64,000 nucleotides of DNA from an uncultured bacterium (GTDB lineage Bacteria > Bacteroidota > Bacteroidia > Bacteroidales > Bacteroidaceae): the NCBI GenBank assembly GCA_945829425.1, contig CALZUQ010000004.1, positions 19,337-83,336 of the forward strand, read 5' to 3'. The position numbers were made by a program, and so were the translations under genes. The notes under the pieces were generated by a model, which saw only the letters and a list, made by a program, of their open reading frames with translations, was not told the DNA's origin and did no database searches. Positions within the stretch are counted from its first letter, which is position 1, and the number at the start of each line of letters is the position of its first letter. Positions 1 through 10,330 of this stretch are shown piece by piece.

Positions 1-1
1 C

Positions 2-367
2 ATGCCATGGTCGCTGACCTTCGGCTATGGCATCACGATGCGCGAGAACACTGCGGGGAAGTTCAACGAGAAGAGCATGAGATACCCGTACAAGTTTACG
101 CAGAACCTCAACGTCTCAGGAAACATACGCATCTCTGACGGTTGGAATATCTCTTTCTCTTCCGGCTATGACTTCGACTTCAAGAAACTGTCTATGACGA
201 CGGCTTCACTGTCGCGTGACCTCCATTGCTTCAATATGTCATGCTCTGTTGTTCTTGCGCCATATACGTCATATAACTTCACATTCAGATGTAATGCGGC
301 AACGCTTACCGACGCATTGAAATACGACAAACGAAGCAGCATATCAAACTCCATAAAATGGTATTGA
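2..367 (+). CDS. C-terminal fragment of an outer-membrane beta-barrel protein, LptD-like (5' truncated by window)
   Basis: Beta-strand-rich alternating sequence ending in aromatic residue (..SNSIKWY); resembles the C-terminus of Bacteroidetes LptD-type proteins. Begins at window edge. Confidence 0.55.
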   Translation: MPWSLTFGYGITMRENTAGKFNEKSMRYPYKFTQNLNVSGNIRISDGWNISFSSGYDFDFKKLSMTTASLSRDLHCFNMSCSVVLAPYTSYNFTFRCNAATLTDALKYDKRSSISNSIKWY

Positions 368-436
368 TGGCAACACCTCTTGCGCCCTGATGAGTATGAA
401 ACCTCTCAGGGCGTAATGTATTAATTTATAATTACA

Positions 437-513
437 GGTTACAGGTTTCAGGTTTCAGGTTACAGGTTTCAGATCAAGGTTAAGGTCAAGGTCAACGTTA
501 AGGTTAAGGTTTT
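437..513. repeat. Composite short repeats: (t)acaggtttcaggt units followed by AAGGTY hexamers
   Basis: ttacaggtttcaggtttcaggttacaggtttcag then aaggttaaggtcaaggtcaacgttaaggttaaggtt read directly. Confidence 0.85.
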
Positions 514-528
514 AAAAACGAAGGAATT

Positions 529-2778
529 ATGATACAAGATTTAGCACTCATACTTATCGTGGCAGCCATTGTCACACTGCTGTTCAAACGTCTGAAACAA
601 CCTCTTGTTTTAGGCTATATCGTGGCAGGCTTCCTTATCTCGCCACACATGGAGTATATACCTTCCGTCATGGAGAAGGAGAATATTCAGGAGTGGGCAG
701 ACATAGGTGTCATGTTCCTACTCTTCTCCCTTGGTCTTGATTTCAGCTTCAAGAAAATCGTCAAGATGGGCGCAGCACCCATCATTGCGGCAATAACCAT
801 TGTGGCATGTATGATGATGCTGGGGTATACCGTAGGCAACCTATGCTCCTGGTCGCATATCGACAGCATCTTCCTCGGAGGAATGCTCGCCATGTCGTCA
901 ACGACGATAATCTACAAGGCTTTCGACGACCTCGGACTCCGCCAGCAACGTTTCGCCTCCCTTGTCATGAGCGTCCTCATTCTGGAGGATATCCTTGCCA
1001 TTGTCATGATGGTCATGCTCGCCGCCATAGCTTCCGGTGGCAGTCCTGACAGTGGCGAGATGCTTTATTCTATCCTTAAGATAGCTTTCTTCCTCATACT
1101 GTGGTTTGTGGTAGGCATCTTCGCCATACCGCTCTTCCTGAAGAGTGTCCGTAAGCTCATGTCTGCCGAGACACTCCTCGTTGTCTCGTTAGGTCTCTGC
1201 TGCCTTATGGCTGTAGTCTCCATGAAAGCCGGCTTCAGCAGCGCTTTCGGAGCTTTCGTAATGGGCAGCATACTTGCCGAGACCATTGAGGCAGAGAAGA
1301 TAGAACGCGTCATAGAACCTGTGAAGAATCTCTTCGGAGCAATATTCTTCGTCTCTGTCGGCATGCTCGTAGACCCTGCCGTCCTTGTGGAATACGCTCT
1401 TCCGATAATAATAATCGTGATAACGATCCTTGGCGGACAAGCCGTTTTCGGCACACTGGGCTTCTTCCTCTCCGGCCAGACATTACAAACCTCTATACGC
1501 TGCGGCTTCTCCATGGCACAGATTGGTGAGTTCGCCTTTATCATAGCGTCTCTCGGCATGTCCATGGGTGTCATAGCAGACTTCCTGTACCCTGTCGTCG
1601 TCACGGTATCTGTCATAACGACATTCCTGACACCTTATATGATACGCGGCGCACAGCCGGCATACCTCTTCCTGGAGAAATACCTCCCCAATTACCTTAT
1701 CCTGCATATCAACAACCTCATGACGAAGAACCAGAATCAAGGAGACAAGAAAGACCCGGAAAGCGTAAAGCCGCGGACATTGTGGCGAAACCTTCTGAAA
1801 GCCATGGCGTTCAATACCGTAGTATATACCATACTGGTAGCCTCTGTGACATATATCATGCTGACATTCTTCCTGCTTTTCTCACGCTCCTTATTGCCAC
1901 ACTGGTGGGCAAACGGCGTCACGGGCGTGCTCACCATACTTCTGCTGGCGCCTTTTATGCGTGCTATAGTGATGAAGAAGAACCACAGCGAGGAATGGAA
2001 ACAGCTCTGGAACCTCTCCCCTATCAACCGTCTGCCGCTCCTATCCACTGTTGTGGCGAGGGCAGCGATATGCCTCGCATTCCTCTTCTATATCGTCAAC
2101 TACCTTGCACGCTTCGCCGACGCCATAGTGGTATGTCTCGCCGTAATCATAATAACCGTGACGGTACTCTCACGCTCTATCAAACAACGCAGCATAAAAC
2201 TGGAGCGTATGTTCAAAAACAACCTGAGGTCAAGGGAAATCATGGCACAGGTAAAAGGGACACAGATGCCAGAATACGCCAACCACCTCGTAGAGCGCGA
2301 CCTTACCCTCACCGAGCTGCAAGTGCCTGAGAACTCGCTGTGGGCTGGCAAGACACTTGCCGATCTGCAGTTAGGCCAGCATTTCGGAGTACATGTCAGC
2401 AGTATCCTGCGTAACGGCAGACGCCTGAACATACCTTACGGCAAGGAGCAGATCTTCTCCAACGACAAGCTGCAGGTGATAGGCACCGACGAACAGATCA
2501 CTAAACTGAACAAAGTCCTTGAGACAGCTCTATACTCCGAGGACATCGACTACGAAGAGCGTGAGATGCTTCTGAGGCAAGTCATCATAAGCAAGAAATC
2601 ACCACTTGTAGGCAAGGCGTTGCGCGACAGCCGTCTTCGCGAAGAATATTCTCTCCTCGTTGTCGGCATTGAGCAGGGCCAGCCCAACCTTACCACCATT
2701 GAGCCGGACTATGTCTTCAAGGCAGGAGATGCTGTATGGATGGTAGGAGAACATATGGCATTCGACAAAATAGAGTGA
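529..2778 (+). CDS. Kef-type cation:proton antiporter (CPA2) with C-terminal TrkA-C-like domains
   Basis: 749 aa; N-terminal multi-TM Na+/H+ exchanger signature (LGYIVAGFLISPH, FLLFSLGLDFSFKKI), C-terminal soluble RCK_C-like repeats. Confidence 0.9.
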   Translation: MIQDLALILIVAAIVTLLFKRLKQPLVLGYIVAGFLISPHMEYIPSVMEKENIQEWADIGVMFLLFSLGLDFSFKKIVKMGAAPIIAAITIVACMMMLGYTVGNLCSWSHIDSIFLGGMLAMSSTTIIYKAFDDLGLRQQRFASLVMSVLILEDILAIVMMVMLAAIASGGSPDSGEMLYSILKIAFFLILWFVVGIFAIPLFLKSVRKLMSAETLLVVSLGLCCLMAVVSMKAGFSSAFGAFVMGSILAETIEAEKIERVIEPVKNLFGAIFFVSVGMLVDPAVLVEYALPIIIIVITILGGQAVFGTLGFFLSGQTLQTSIRCGFSMAQIGEFAFIIASLGMSMGVIADFLYPVVVTVSVITTFLTPYMIRGAQPAYLFLEKYLPNYLILHINNLMTKNQNQGDKKDPESVKPRTLWRNLLKAMAFNTVVYTILVASVTYIMLTFFLLFSRSLLPHWWANGVTGVLTILLLAPFMRAIVMKKNHSEEWKQLWNLSPINRLPLLSTVVARAAICLAFLFYIVNYLARFADAIVVCLAVIIITVTVLSRSIKQRSIKLERMFKNNLRSREIMAQVKGTQMPEYANHLVERDLTLTELQVPENSLWAGKTLADLQLGQHFGVHVSSILRNGRRLNIPYGKEQIFSNDKLQVIGTDEQITKLNKVLETALYSEDIDYEEREMLLRQVIISKKSPLVGKALRDSRLREEYSLLVVGIEQGQPNLTTIEPDYVFKAGDAVWMVGEHMAFDKIE

Positions 2779-2918
2779 TGAGGGATAATTTATAATGTAT
2801 AATGAATAACGCTATTCCCCACAGCAATTATTCATTACCCGAGTGACGACGAACAGACGTCAACAATTAAAAAAACTTAACAATACATTGCAAAATATGT
2901 GCTTTAATAAAAATTCAC

Positions 2919-2926
2919 TATCTTTG
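2919..2926 (+). promoter_or_regulatory. Bacteroidetes -7 element (TATCTTTG) upstream of GH28 gene
   Basis: TAnnTTTG match about 200 nt upstream of the CDS. Confidence 0.5.
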
Positions 2927-3133
2927 CAAAGCATACTTTATACTAACAGGCGGTAACCCACCGCAAAACCAGCTGTCTGCAACAGGTAAAAGAGACATTC
3001 TGCATCTCTTTGATAATATATTCTGCATATTGATCTAATATCACGATAAAAGCCACGTATCGAAAAGACAGGTGTCTGCCACCCCCTGCAAGACGAGAAC
3101 ATGATGTTTAATTAATATAACCTAAAGAAAACT

Positions 3134-4537
3134 ATGAGAAAAGCATTGTCTATGTGTGTCGCAGCACTCCTCATGCCTTTGATGTCAATGGCACAGGACG
3201 CATGGAACACGACATACAAAGAAATCGAGTCAAGAATTGTTGCGCCGACATTCAAGGCGAAAGAGTACAAGGCTGCCGTAAAGGTAAAGAATTCTGCCAA
3301 GCAGAACCAGAAAGCCATCAACGCCGCAATAAAGAAGGCATCCAAGAACGGTGGCGGAAAGGTAATCATTCCGGCAGGAAAATACATGACGGGAGCCATA
3401 ACCCTTCTCTCCAACGTCAACCTCGTGGTAGAGAAAGGTGCAGAACTCGTCTTCGCTTTCGAGCGCGACCTGTATCCTAACGTTGAGACACGCTGGGAAG
3501 GTCTGAACCTCATAAACTACCAGCCGTGTATTTATGCCGTAGACGCAGAGAATATCGGCATATCAGGTGAGGGCATCATCAACGGCAATGGCTCTAACGA
3601 GCGTTGGTGGTATATGAAAGGCAACAAACACCACGGATATCATGAAGGTGTGGACGAATGGCAGGGAACAGACAAGACGGGACCTCGCGCCGACCTTATA
3701 AAAATGGCAGACAACAACGTGCCTACAGCACAACGCGTCTTCGGAAAGGGAAAAGGTCTCCGCCCGCAGCTTATAAACTTCCTCAGATGTCAGAACGCCA
3801 TAATAGAAGGCGTGGAACTGCGCGACTCTCCTTTCTGGGTTATACACCCAACGTTCGTCAAGAACCTCACAGTACGTGGCGTTACGATATACAACGACGG
3901 ACCTAACGGCGACGGGTGCGACCCAGAGTCATGCGAGGACGTGCTCATCGAGAACTGCACCTTCCACACCGGCGACGACTGCATAGCACTGAAGTCAGGA
4001 CGTAACGCTGACGGACACCGTGCCAACGCACCATGCAAGAACGTCATCATACGTAAATGTAAGATGGCTGACGGACACGGAGGAGTAGTGATAGGCTCGG
4101 AGATTTCCGGCGGCTGTACGAACATCTTTGCCGAAGACTGTGACATGGACTCGCCTAACCTCGACCGTGTAGTACGCATAAAGACCAACACCTGCCGTGG
4201 CGGAATAAACGAAAACATCTATGTTCGTAACATCCGTGTCGGCGAATGCCGTGAGGCTGTCATGCGCATCAACCTCGTTTACGAGCCAAAAGAGATTGCA
4301 GAGAGAGGTCACATACCTACTGTAAGAAACGTTTACGTAGAGAATATCACCTGCAAGAAGTCAAAATACGGCATCCTGCTCAACGGTCTGACAGAGAAAG
4401 ACTCCAAGACTCCTCAGATATACAATATCAATGTCAAGAACTGCAAGTTCGAGGGACTTTCCGCAGAACCGGTGTATAAGACAGGTCTTGTGAAAGATAT
4501 CCACATCAGCAACGTCACCGTAAGCGCAGACTTCTAA
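3134..4537 (+). CDS. Glycoside hydrolase family 28 (polygalacturonase-like), secreted
   Basis: 467 aa; signal peptide; GH28 motifs NDGPNGDGCDPESCEDV, TGDDCIALKSG, GHGGVVIGSE, RIKTN. Confidence 0.93.
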   Translation: MRKALSMCVAALLMPLMSMAQDAWNTTYKEIESRIVAPTFKAKEYKAAVKVKNSAKQNQKAINAAIKKASKNGGGKVIIPAGKYMTGAITLLSNVNLVVEKGAELVFAFERDLYPNVETRWEGLNLINYQPCIYAVDAENIGISGEGIINGNGSNERWWYMKGNKHHGYHEGVDEWQGTDKTGPRADLIKMADNNVPTAQRVFGKGKGLRPQLINFLRCQNAIIEGVELRDSPFWVIHPTFVKNLTVRGVTIYNDGPNGDGCDPESCEDVLIENCTFHTGDDCIALKSGRNADGHRANAPCKNVIIRKCKMADGHGGVVIGSEISGGCTNIFAEDCDMDSPNLDRVVRIKTNTCRGGINENIYVRNIRVGECREAVMRINLVYEPKEIAERGHIPTVRNVYVENITCKKSKYGILLNGLTEKDSKTPQIYNINVKNCKFEGLSAEPVYKTGLVKDIHISNVTVSADF

Positions 4538-4620
4538 AGGTGTGCAAAAATATTTTTTACACCTGCTTACCTACAAACAAGAGAAAACACACCTAATCAA
4601 ATATCAACCCATAAACGACT

Positions 4621-7278
4621 ATGAAGAAAACACTTCTTTGTCTTCTCACGTTGCTTTTCTCAGCCTCCTCATTCGCTGACGGCTGGGACGACGCACTTTA
4701 CAAGAAGATTGAACAGAACATCCAGGCTCCGACATTCTCGGAGACAGTGTACAAACCGTCTATAAAGACGAAGAACAGCGCGGCGAAGAACCAGAAGGCT
4801 ATCAATGCCGCCATAAAGAAAGCCTCTGCCAAAGGCGGAGGAAAAGTGGTCATTCCTGAGGGAACATACATGACCGGAGCCATCACGCTGCTCTCAAACG
4901 TCAACCTCGTGCTTGAAAAAGGTGCTGTGCTGAAGTTCGCTTACGAGCCTGCTCTCTACCCTCTCGTCTACACCCGCTACGAGGGTCTCGACCTTTATAA
5001 CTACTCTCCGTGTATCTATGCCAACGGAGCAAAGAACATCGGCATAACAGGCGAGGGTACAATAGACGGCAACGGCAGCAACGAGACCTTCTGGCAGTGG
5101 ACCGGCGTACCATACTTCGGATATAAGAAAGATGTCACGACAGAAGACTGCAAATACCCGAAGAACGGCGAGACAATGGGCTACCGCGACATCCTGCAGA
5201 AAATGTGCGAAGACAACGTCCCTGTCGACCAGCGCATATTTGGCATGGGAAAAGGACTCCGCATGCAGTTGGTGAACATAGTAAACTCTGAGAATATCAT
5301 CATCGAGGGCGTAACAATGCTGAACTCACCGTTCTGGGTTATGCACCCTCTCTTCTCAAAGAATATCACAGTACGTGGCGTAAAGGTCTACAACGACGGT
5401 CCTAACGGCGACGGGTGCGACCCAGAGTCATGTGAGAACGTGCTGATAGAGAACTGCCTCTTCGATACCGGCGACGACTGTATAGCAATAAAGTCCGGAC
5501 GTAACGGCGACGGACGACGCGACGGACGCCCGTCACGCAATATCATCATACGTAACTGTAAGATGGCTGACGGCCACGGTGGCGTAGTGATAGGCTCGGA
5601 GATTTCTGCCGGCGTAGAGAATGTCTTTGCCGAGAACTGTGAAATGGACTCGCCAAACCTCGACCGCGTGCTGCGTATAAAGACAAACACCTGCCGTGGC
5701 GGTGAGACAAAGAATGTCTTCATGCGTAACGTCACAGTAGGTCAGTGTAAGGAAGCCGTACTGAGGATAAACATCAACTACCAGCCCAAGGAGGCTGCCG
5801 AACGTGGACATATCCCTTACGTACATAACGTATGGATGGAGAACGTGACATGCCAGAAGTCCAAGCACGGCGTGATACTCAACGGCATAACAGAAGATGA
5901 AGCAGTTTATGACATCCACGTACGCAACTGCCGGTTCAACGGCGTGACAGGTGAGCCTTTCGTAAAGGAGAACCGCATCCGCGACATAGAGTTCGAGAAC
6001 CTCTTCATAAACGGGAAGGTGGTATTCGCAGAGATGCCACAGAAATATTACAGCGAGTGGCTGACACTCTCAGAGATGAAGCGTGTAGACAACCCTATAT
6101 ACCTTGACTTCACCGACGCCGTAAAGCATAAGAAGGGAAAGTGGTCGTATGTCATGGGCATAGAGCTGGAAGCCATGCTCGACACATACCTGAAATACGG
6201 CAATGAAGCTATCCTGAAATACTGCAAGAGATATTCTGACCAGATGATAGACAACGAGGGAAACATCACGGGATATAACATTCTTGACTATAACCTCGAC
6301 AATATCCGTACCGGACACTTCATAACACGTGAGTATGAGCTTTATCCTGAGGCAAAGAACCTTCTGGCTATAAAGACCATGATGAAACAGATGGAGAAAC
6401 AGCCACGCACAAAGGAAGGCGTTTACTGGCATAAGGCTATCTATGCATATCAGGTATGGCTCGACGGCATCTTCATGGGACTGCCGTTCCGCGTTCTCAC
6501 CACAAACATGATGGAGCGTGAGGGACTCATGAAGTCAAAGGAGGCAAAGAAGATTTACGACGACGCAACAAACCAAATCCTCAAGACTTACGCACGTACC
6601 CTCGACCCTCTTACGGGACTGAACCGCCACGCTTGGGACGAGACAAACCATACTTTCTGGGCTGACAAGACGACAGGTCTCAGCAAGCACTGTTGGGGAA
6701 GAGCACAGGGTTGGTACACCATGGCACTCATAGAACTCCTCGACGCACTCCCAGAGAACTATGCACGACGCAGCGAGATCATTGATGTCCTGAAGAAAGA
6801 TTTTGACGCTATAATAAAATGGCAGGACAAGAAAACAGGCACATGGTATCAGGTCATGGACTCTCCAGAGCGTGAGGGCAACTACCTGGAGTCGACATGT
6901 ACGTCTATGTTCGCTTACTCTCTGCTGAAGGCGTTCCGCAAAGGCTACGTAACAGAGGAGAAATACCGCGACGCTGGCGTTACAGCATATAAAGGCATCA
7001 TAAACAACTTCATACGCATGGACTCTGACAAGACCATTTCTCTCACACAGTGCTGCAGCGTGGCAGGTCTCGGTCCTGCGGCAACACCTGAGGTGAAGGC
7101 TGCCATGAAGCGCATAAACCCTAAAGGCTCCGTAAAGCATAACGAGAAACGCGACGGCTCTTTCGAATATTATCTCAGCGAGCCTATACGCGACAACGAC
7201 GCAAAGGGCGTAGGTCCTTTCATTTGGGCTTCTCTTGAAATGGAGCAGATGGGGTATAACACATCGAGCAAGTATTGA
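4621..7278 (+). CDS. Bimodular pectinase: GH28 + GH105 (unsaturated rhamnogalacturonyl hydrolase)
   Basis: 885 aa; GH28 motifs in N half (NDGPNGDGCDPES, TGDDCIAIKSG, GHGGVVIGSE); C half with GH105/YteR features (YQVWLDGIFMGLPF, SKHCWGRAQGWYTMALIELLDALP, YLESTCTSMFAYSL). Confidence 0.92.
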   Translation: MKKTLLCLLTLLFSASSFADGWDDALYKKIEQNIQAPTFSETVYKPSIKTKNSAAKNQKAINAAIKKASAKGGGKVVIPEGTYMTGAITLLSNVNLVLEKGAVLKFAYEPALYPLVYTRYEGLDLYNYSPCIYANGAKNIGITGEGTIDGNGSNETFWQWTGVPYFGYKKDVTTEDCKYPKNGETMGYRDILQKMCEDNVPVDQRIFGMGKGLRMQLVNIVNSENIIIEGVTMLNSPFWVMHPLFSKNITVRGVKVYNDGPNGDGCDPESCENVLIENCLFDTGDDCIAIKSGRNGDGRRDGRPSRNIIIRNCKMADGHGGVVIGSEISAGVENVFAENCEMDSPNLDRVLRIKTNTCRGGETKNVFMRNVTVGQCKEAVLRININYQPKEAAERGHIPYVHNVWMENVTCQKSKHGVILNGITEDEAVYDIHVRNCRFNGVTGEPFVKENRIRDIEFENLFINGKVVFAEMPQKYYSEWLTLSEMKRVDNPIYLDFTDAVKHKKGKWSYVMGIELEAMLDTYLKYGNEAILKYCKRYSDQMIDNEGNITGYNILDYNLDNIRTGHFITREYELYPEAKNLLAIKTMMKQMEKQPRTKEGVYWHKAIYAYQVWLDGIFMGLPFRVLTTNMMEREGLMKSKEAKKIYDDATNQILKTYARTLDPLTGLNRHAWDETNHTFWADKTTGLSKHCWGRAQGWYTMALIELLDALPENYARRSEIIDVLKKDFDAIIKWQDKKTGTWYQVMDSPEREGNYLESTCTSMFAYSLLKAFRKGYVTEEKYRDAGVTAYKGIINNFIRMDSDKTISLTQCCSVAGLGPAATPEVKAAMKRINPKGSVKHNEKRDGSFEYYLSEPIRDNDAKGVGPFIWASLEMEQMGYNTSSKY

Positions 7279-7402
7279 TGCTTCTATTAAACTGTCCTAA
7301 GCAACTATAGACTGGAGGGCAGCAACAGAAACCCACCTTAAGGTGTGTTACGCGAATTAACAGAACCCACCTTAAGCAAGTTTACAATCAAAACAGTAAG
7401 AA

Positions 7403-7448
7403 TACGGGGAACATTCCGGTAGACATTATTACCGAAGTGTTCCCCGTA
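7403..7448. terminator. Hairpin between convergent genes (bidirectional terminator candidate)
   Basis: tacggggaac ... gttccccgta inverted repeat between 7278(+) and 7466(-). Confidence 0.65.
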
Positions 7449-7465
7449 GTTTGTATTCTGGCAGC

Positions 7466-8314
7466 TTACCGCTTGCTGTCTGCAAGGGGTATGAAACATT
7501 CAGGCTTGCCAGCAGCATAAGGAGCAATCTCGTACGACTGGTACTTCATGCATACACCTTTCTCCGTAAGGTAAGGTGTCGTTTCTGGAAGTGGGAAGCT
7601 GTCGTCGTCAAACTGACTGTCGTCTATGAGAAGGCATCGTCTCAGCTCTTCATCACCACTGTTCTTGTCGAGGTCGAAATAAGTCTTCAGCCCCTCTTTT
7701 ATCTTGCTTCTCAACAGTCTCTTGTCATATTTCCCCACAAGGTTCCATCCTTGACATTTTCCGTCATTCTTGCTGAACGTCATGCCATACTCTGCACTAC
7801 TGCCATGCGCCCCACCGTAATACTCATACGAGGTAAGTATCAGCGTAATGTATTGTGCGTCTTCATAACCTGCCTTCACCTCCGCCTCGTAGGTGTATAT
7901 CACCTTACGTTCCACGTCAGGGTTGAACGAGAGTAGGTCGCGCAAATCTTTCGCAAGGCTGTCTGATATAATCTTGACACGTGCCTCTAAAGCCTTGCTG
8001 ATGTCCTGCTCGGCGGCATTAAGATACAGCTCCTGTCCCAACCATGCACGCATGTTGACAGCGAGTGGCTTGTCCATTCCGTCGGTGTCCACCACCTTTA
8101 TCTTTACCTCCACCTCACCGTTTTCAGTTACTGCGACAGTCTTCTTGCATTCCACCGACCGCATCTTACCCTCTGTTGCCGGCGGCACGCTGTCGTCCGT
8201 TCCTGCTGACACAACTGTGGAGTCTGTATTTTCTACTACGCCCTCAGCACCTTTCTTTCCCGTACACGAAAGGGAGAGCAACATCGCCATAACGAATACA
8301 ATTCTGTTTCTCAT
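7466..8314 (-). CDS. DUF3298/RsiV-like domain lipoprotein
   Basis: 282 aa; lipobox LSLSCTGK; YITLILTSYEYYGGAHGSSAEYGMTF is typical of DUF3298-family proteins. Confidence 0.75.
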   Translation of the reverse strand: MRNRIVFVMAMLLSLSCTGKKGAEGVVENTDSTVVSAGTDDSVPPATEGKMRSVECKKTVAVTENGEVEVKIKVVDTDGMDKPLAVNMRAWLGQELYLNAAEQDISKALEARVKIISDSLAKDLRDLLSFNPDVERKVIYTYEAEVKAGYEDAQYITLILTSYEYYGGAHGSSAEYGMTFSKNDGKCQGWNLVGKYDKRLLRSKIKEGLKTYFDLDKNSGDEELRRCLLIDDSQFDDDSFPLPETTPYLTEKGVCMKYQSYEIAPYAAGKPECFIPLADSKR

Positions 8315-8623
8315 GATATTTGTCCTGAAAAATGATTAATTACATACAGTCTGTACTCATCGTACCAGACCATTTTTTCTTGATATGCAAAGTTCTTACA
8401 AACGAGAGCAATGCAAACCTGTTTGCTAATTGCCGAGTGCAGTTAGAACTTATGCAAAGTTATAGCAAAAAAACATATCCTGCAAGTTTTTGGAGGTTTA
8501 TTATTCGCTCAATATAAAATCTTATGGTCAGAATAGAATAATCTTTTGATAAAATAGGCGGCGTCTCGGAAATAAAAATAAAAGATTTTCTTTCTTTTAT
8601 TTTGTATTTCGCTCAACTTGCAC

Positions 8624-8631
8624 TATCTTTG
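8624..8631 (+). promoter_or_regulatory. Bacteroidetes -7 element (TATCTTTG) upstream of YitT-like gene
   Basis: TAnnTTTG match, about 110 nt before CDS. Confidence 0.5.
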
Positions 8632-8739
8632 CAGTGGATTTTTATACAGATAATATTCGTATGGCGAGGACAGACAGTACTCACCATTAGATAAAGGTTG
8701 CGACACCCGCAACAAGACCTAACTAAAAGAGAGACATTT

Positions 8740-9753
8740 ATGGAAAGCAAGGGAAAAAGACTACGTGAATGGCTGAACGTATTGACGCAGCTGGAATGGT
8801 GGCTGTCTTGGACAGGAATACTCTTCGGAAGCATTGTGCTTGCCGCAGGCTTCGTCTATTTCATCAACCCGTATAATATCGTGCCGGGCGGTGTCTACGG
8901 TGCGAGCATCGTGCTGCATAACATCTTCCCGTCAATACAGGTAGGTACTTTCGGCTATATGTTCGACATCCCTCTGCTATGCCTCTCCGCCTTTCTCCTC
9001 GGCTCAAAGATTGGGTCACGCACTCTTGTGGCGGCAATGATTACGCCCGCCATAATGAATATCATGTCCTCCGCCTCCTACCCTACCCAGGAAGCTTTGG
9101 AAGCCCTCGACCCCTCCCAGCTTCTCGGAGGCTGCATGGACATGACCGACCACCTCATGCTGACAAGCATCATAGGTGCCATACTCATAGGCATAGGCAG
9201 CGGAATAGTGGTGAAGAGCAAGGCTACGACAGGCGGCAGCGACATAATAGGCATGATACTCCAGAAATACTGCGGCATAAAGTTCTCAAACGCCATACTC
9301 CTCGTCGACGGCATCGTAGTGCTCTTCGGTCTCGTAGTGATAGGCTTCGGCATAGGTCAGACTGACGGCAGTGTCACGACACAGTCGTGGCATCTCTCTT
9401 TCTACTCGCTGATAGCCATCATCATCAGCTCCCGCACCGTGGCATACGTCCTCAACGGTGCCAACGACGACAAGCTCATCTTTGTCATCACGCCGAAGCC
9501 CATGGCAGAGCTGACACATTTCATACTCCATGACCTCGACCGCACCGCGACACGCATCAAGAGCAGCGGACTGTACACCAATGAGGAGAAGGAGATGCTC
9601 TTCCTCGTAGTGAGCAAGAAAGAGGTACAGGCAGTGAAGCAGAAAATCAAGCAGGTAAACCCCACAGCCTTTGTCGTCATCACCGATGCATACGACACGT
9701 TCGGAGAGGGCTGGAAACCTCTGCCTTCGTCCAACGACATACAGCCGGAATGA
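8740..9753 (+). CDS. YitT family membrane protein (DUF2179 C-terminal domain)
   Basis: N-terminal TM region (INPYNIVPGGVYGASIVLHN), central ATTGGSDIIG, C-terminal GLYTNEEKEMLFLVVSKKE typical of DUF2179. Start moved to ATG 8740 within ORF 8698. Confidence 0.9.
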   Translation: MESKGKRLREWLNVLTQLEWWLSWTGILFGSIVLAAGFVYFINPYNIVPGGVYGASIVLHNIFPSIQVGTFGYMFDIPLLCLSAFLLGSKIGSRTLVAAMITPAIMNIMSSASYPTQEALEALDPSQLLGGCMDMTDHLMLTSIIGAILIGIGSGIVVKSKATTGGSDIIGMILQKYCGIKFSNAILLVDGIVVLFGLVVIGFGIGQTDGSVTTQSWHLSFYSLIAIIISSRTVAYVLNGANDDKLIFVITPKPMAELTHFILHDLDRTATRIKSSGLYTNEEKEMLFLVVSKKEVQAVKQKIKQVNPTAFVVITDAYDTFGEGWKPLPSSNDIQPE

Positions 9754-9807
9754 CACTGTCAAGAGTAACATTTCTCCCTCCACCCGGCAACAGGTCGTTT
9801 TTGGAGG

Positions 9808-9910
9808 CATAAGTTATGACCGGGACGAGGCATAAGTTATGACCAGGGCGGAGCATAAGTTATGACCGGGACGGGGCATAACTTATGATTCAGCCCGGTA
9901 ATAAGCTATG
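9808..9910. repeat. Five-copy 23-bp phased array of the 11-bp palindrome CATAAGTTATG
   Basis: CATAASTTATG at 9808, 9831, 9854, 9877 and degenerate aataagctatg at 9900; spacing exactly 23 bp. Confidence 0.9.
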
Positions 9911-10052
9911 CCCACGTTTTGTGTAACGTTTTACGCATTCCCTTGACGCAGCACTCCCCATCGTCATAACACCCGTCGTCCTCACGTTCCTCACGAACGT
10001 CTGGTGCCGTTGCTCACAAACGAAGCTGTTGAGTGTCTCAAGGCCTTGGAGT

Positions 10053-10330
10053 GTTAACACCGTGCCGAGAGATGTTAACACGACTGGTTCATTCAACTAA
10101 CCATACGGTTTAAGTATAAATCCATTCAACTTTTTTTAGGGTAGTACAGTTGCCTCAGACATAGAAATGTTAACTTGTTAACGTTAATTTGGCGTTAACT
10201 TTAAACTTTTTTCCTGTATTTTTACCTCGCGCGAACCTTATTATATTTAAAATTTTAAATATATATATATAATAATATAGTAACGGTAACAAAGTTTCAT
10301 TTTTGGCGGAATTAACGTTAACACGTTAAC
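10053..10330. promoter_or_regulatory. Cluster of seven GTTAAC palindromes upstream of leuB
   Basis: GTTAAC at 10053, 10074, 10169, 10177, 10194, 10317, 10325. Confidence 0.6.

Noticed and set aside
9808-9910. CRISPR-like array of 23-bp units
   Set aside because: No unique spacers; the whole 23-bp unit is repetitive, so better described as phased palindromes.
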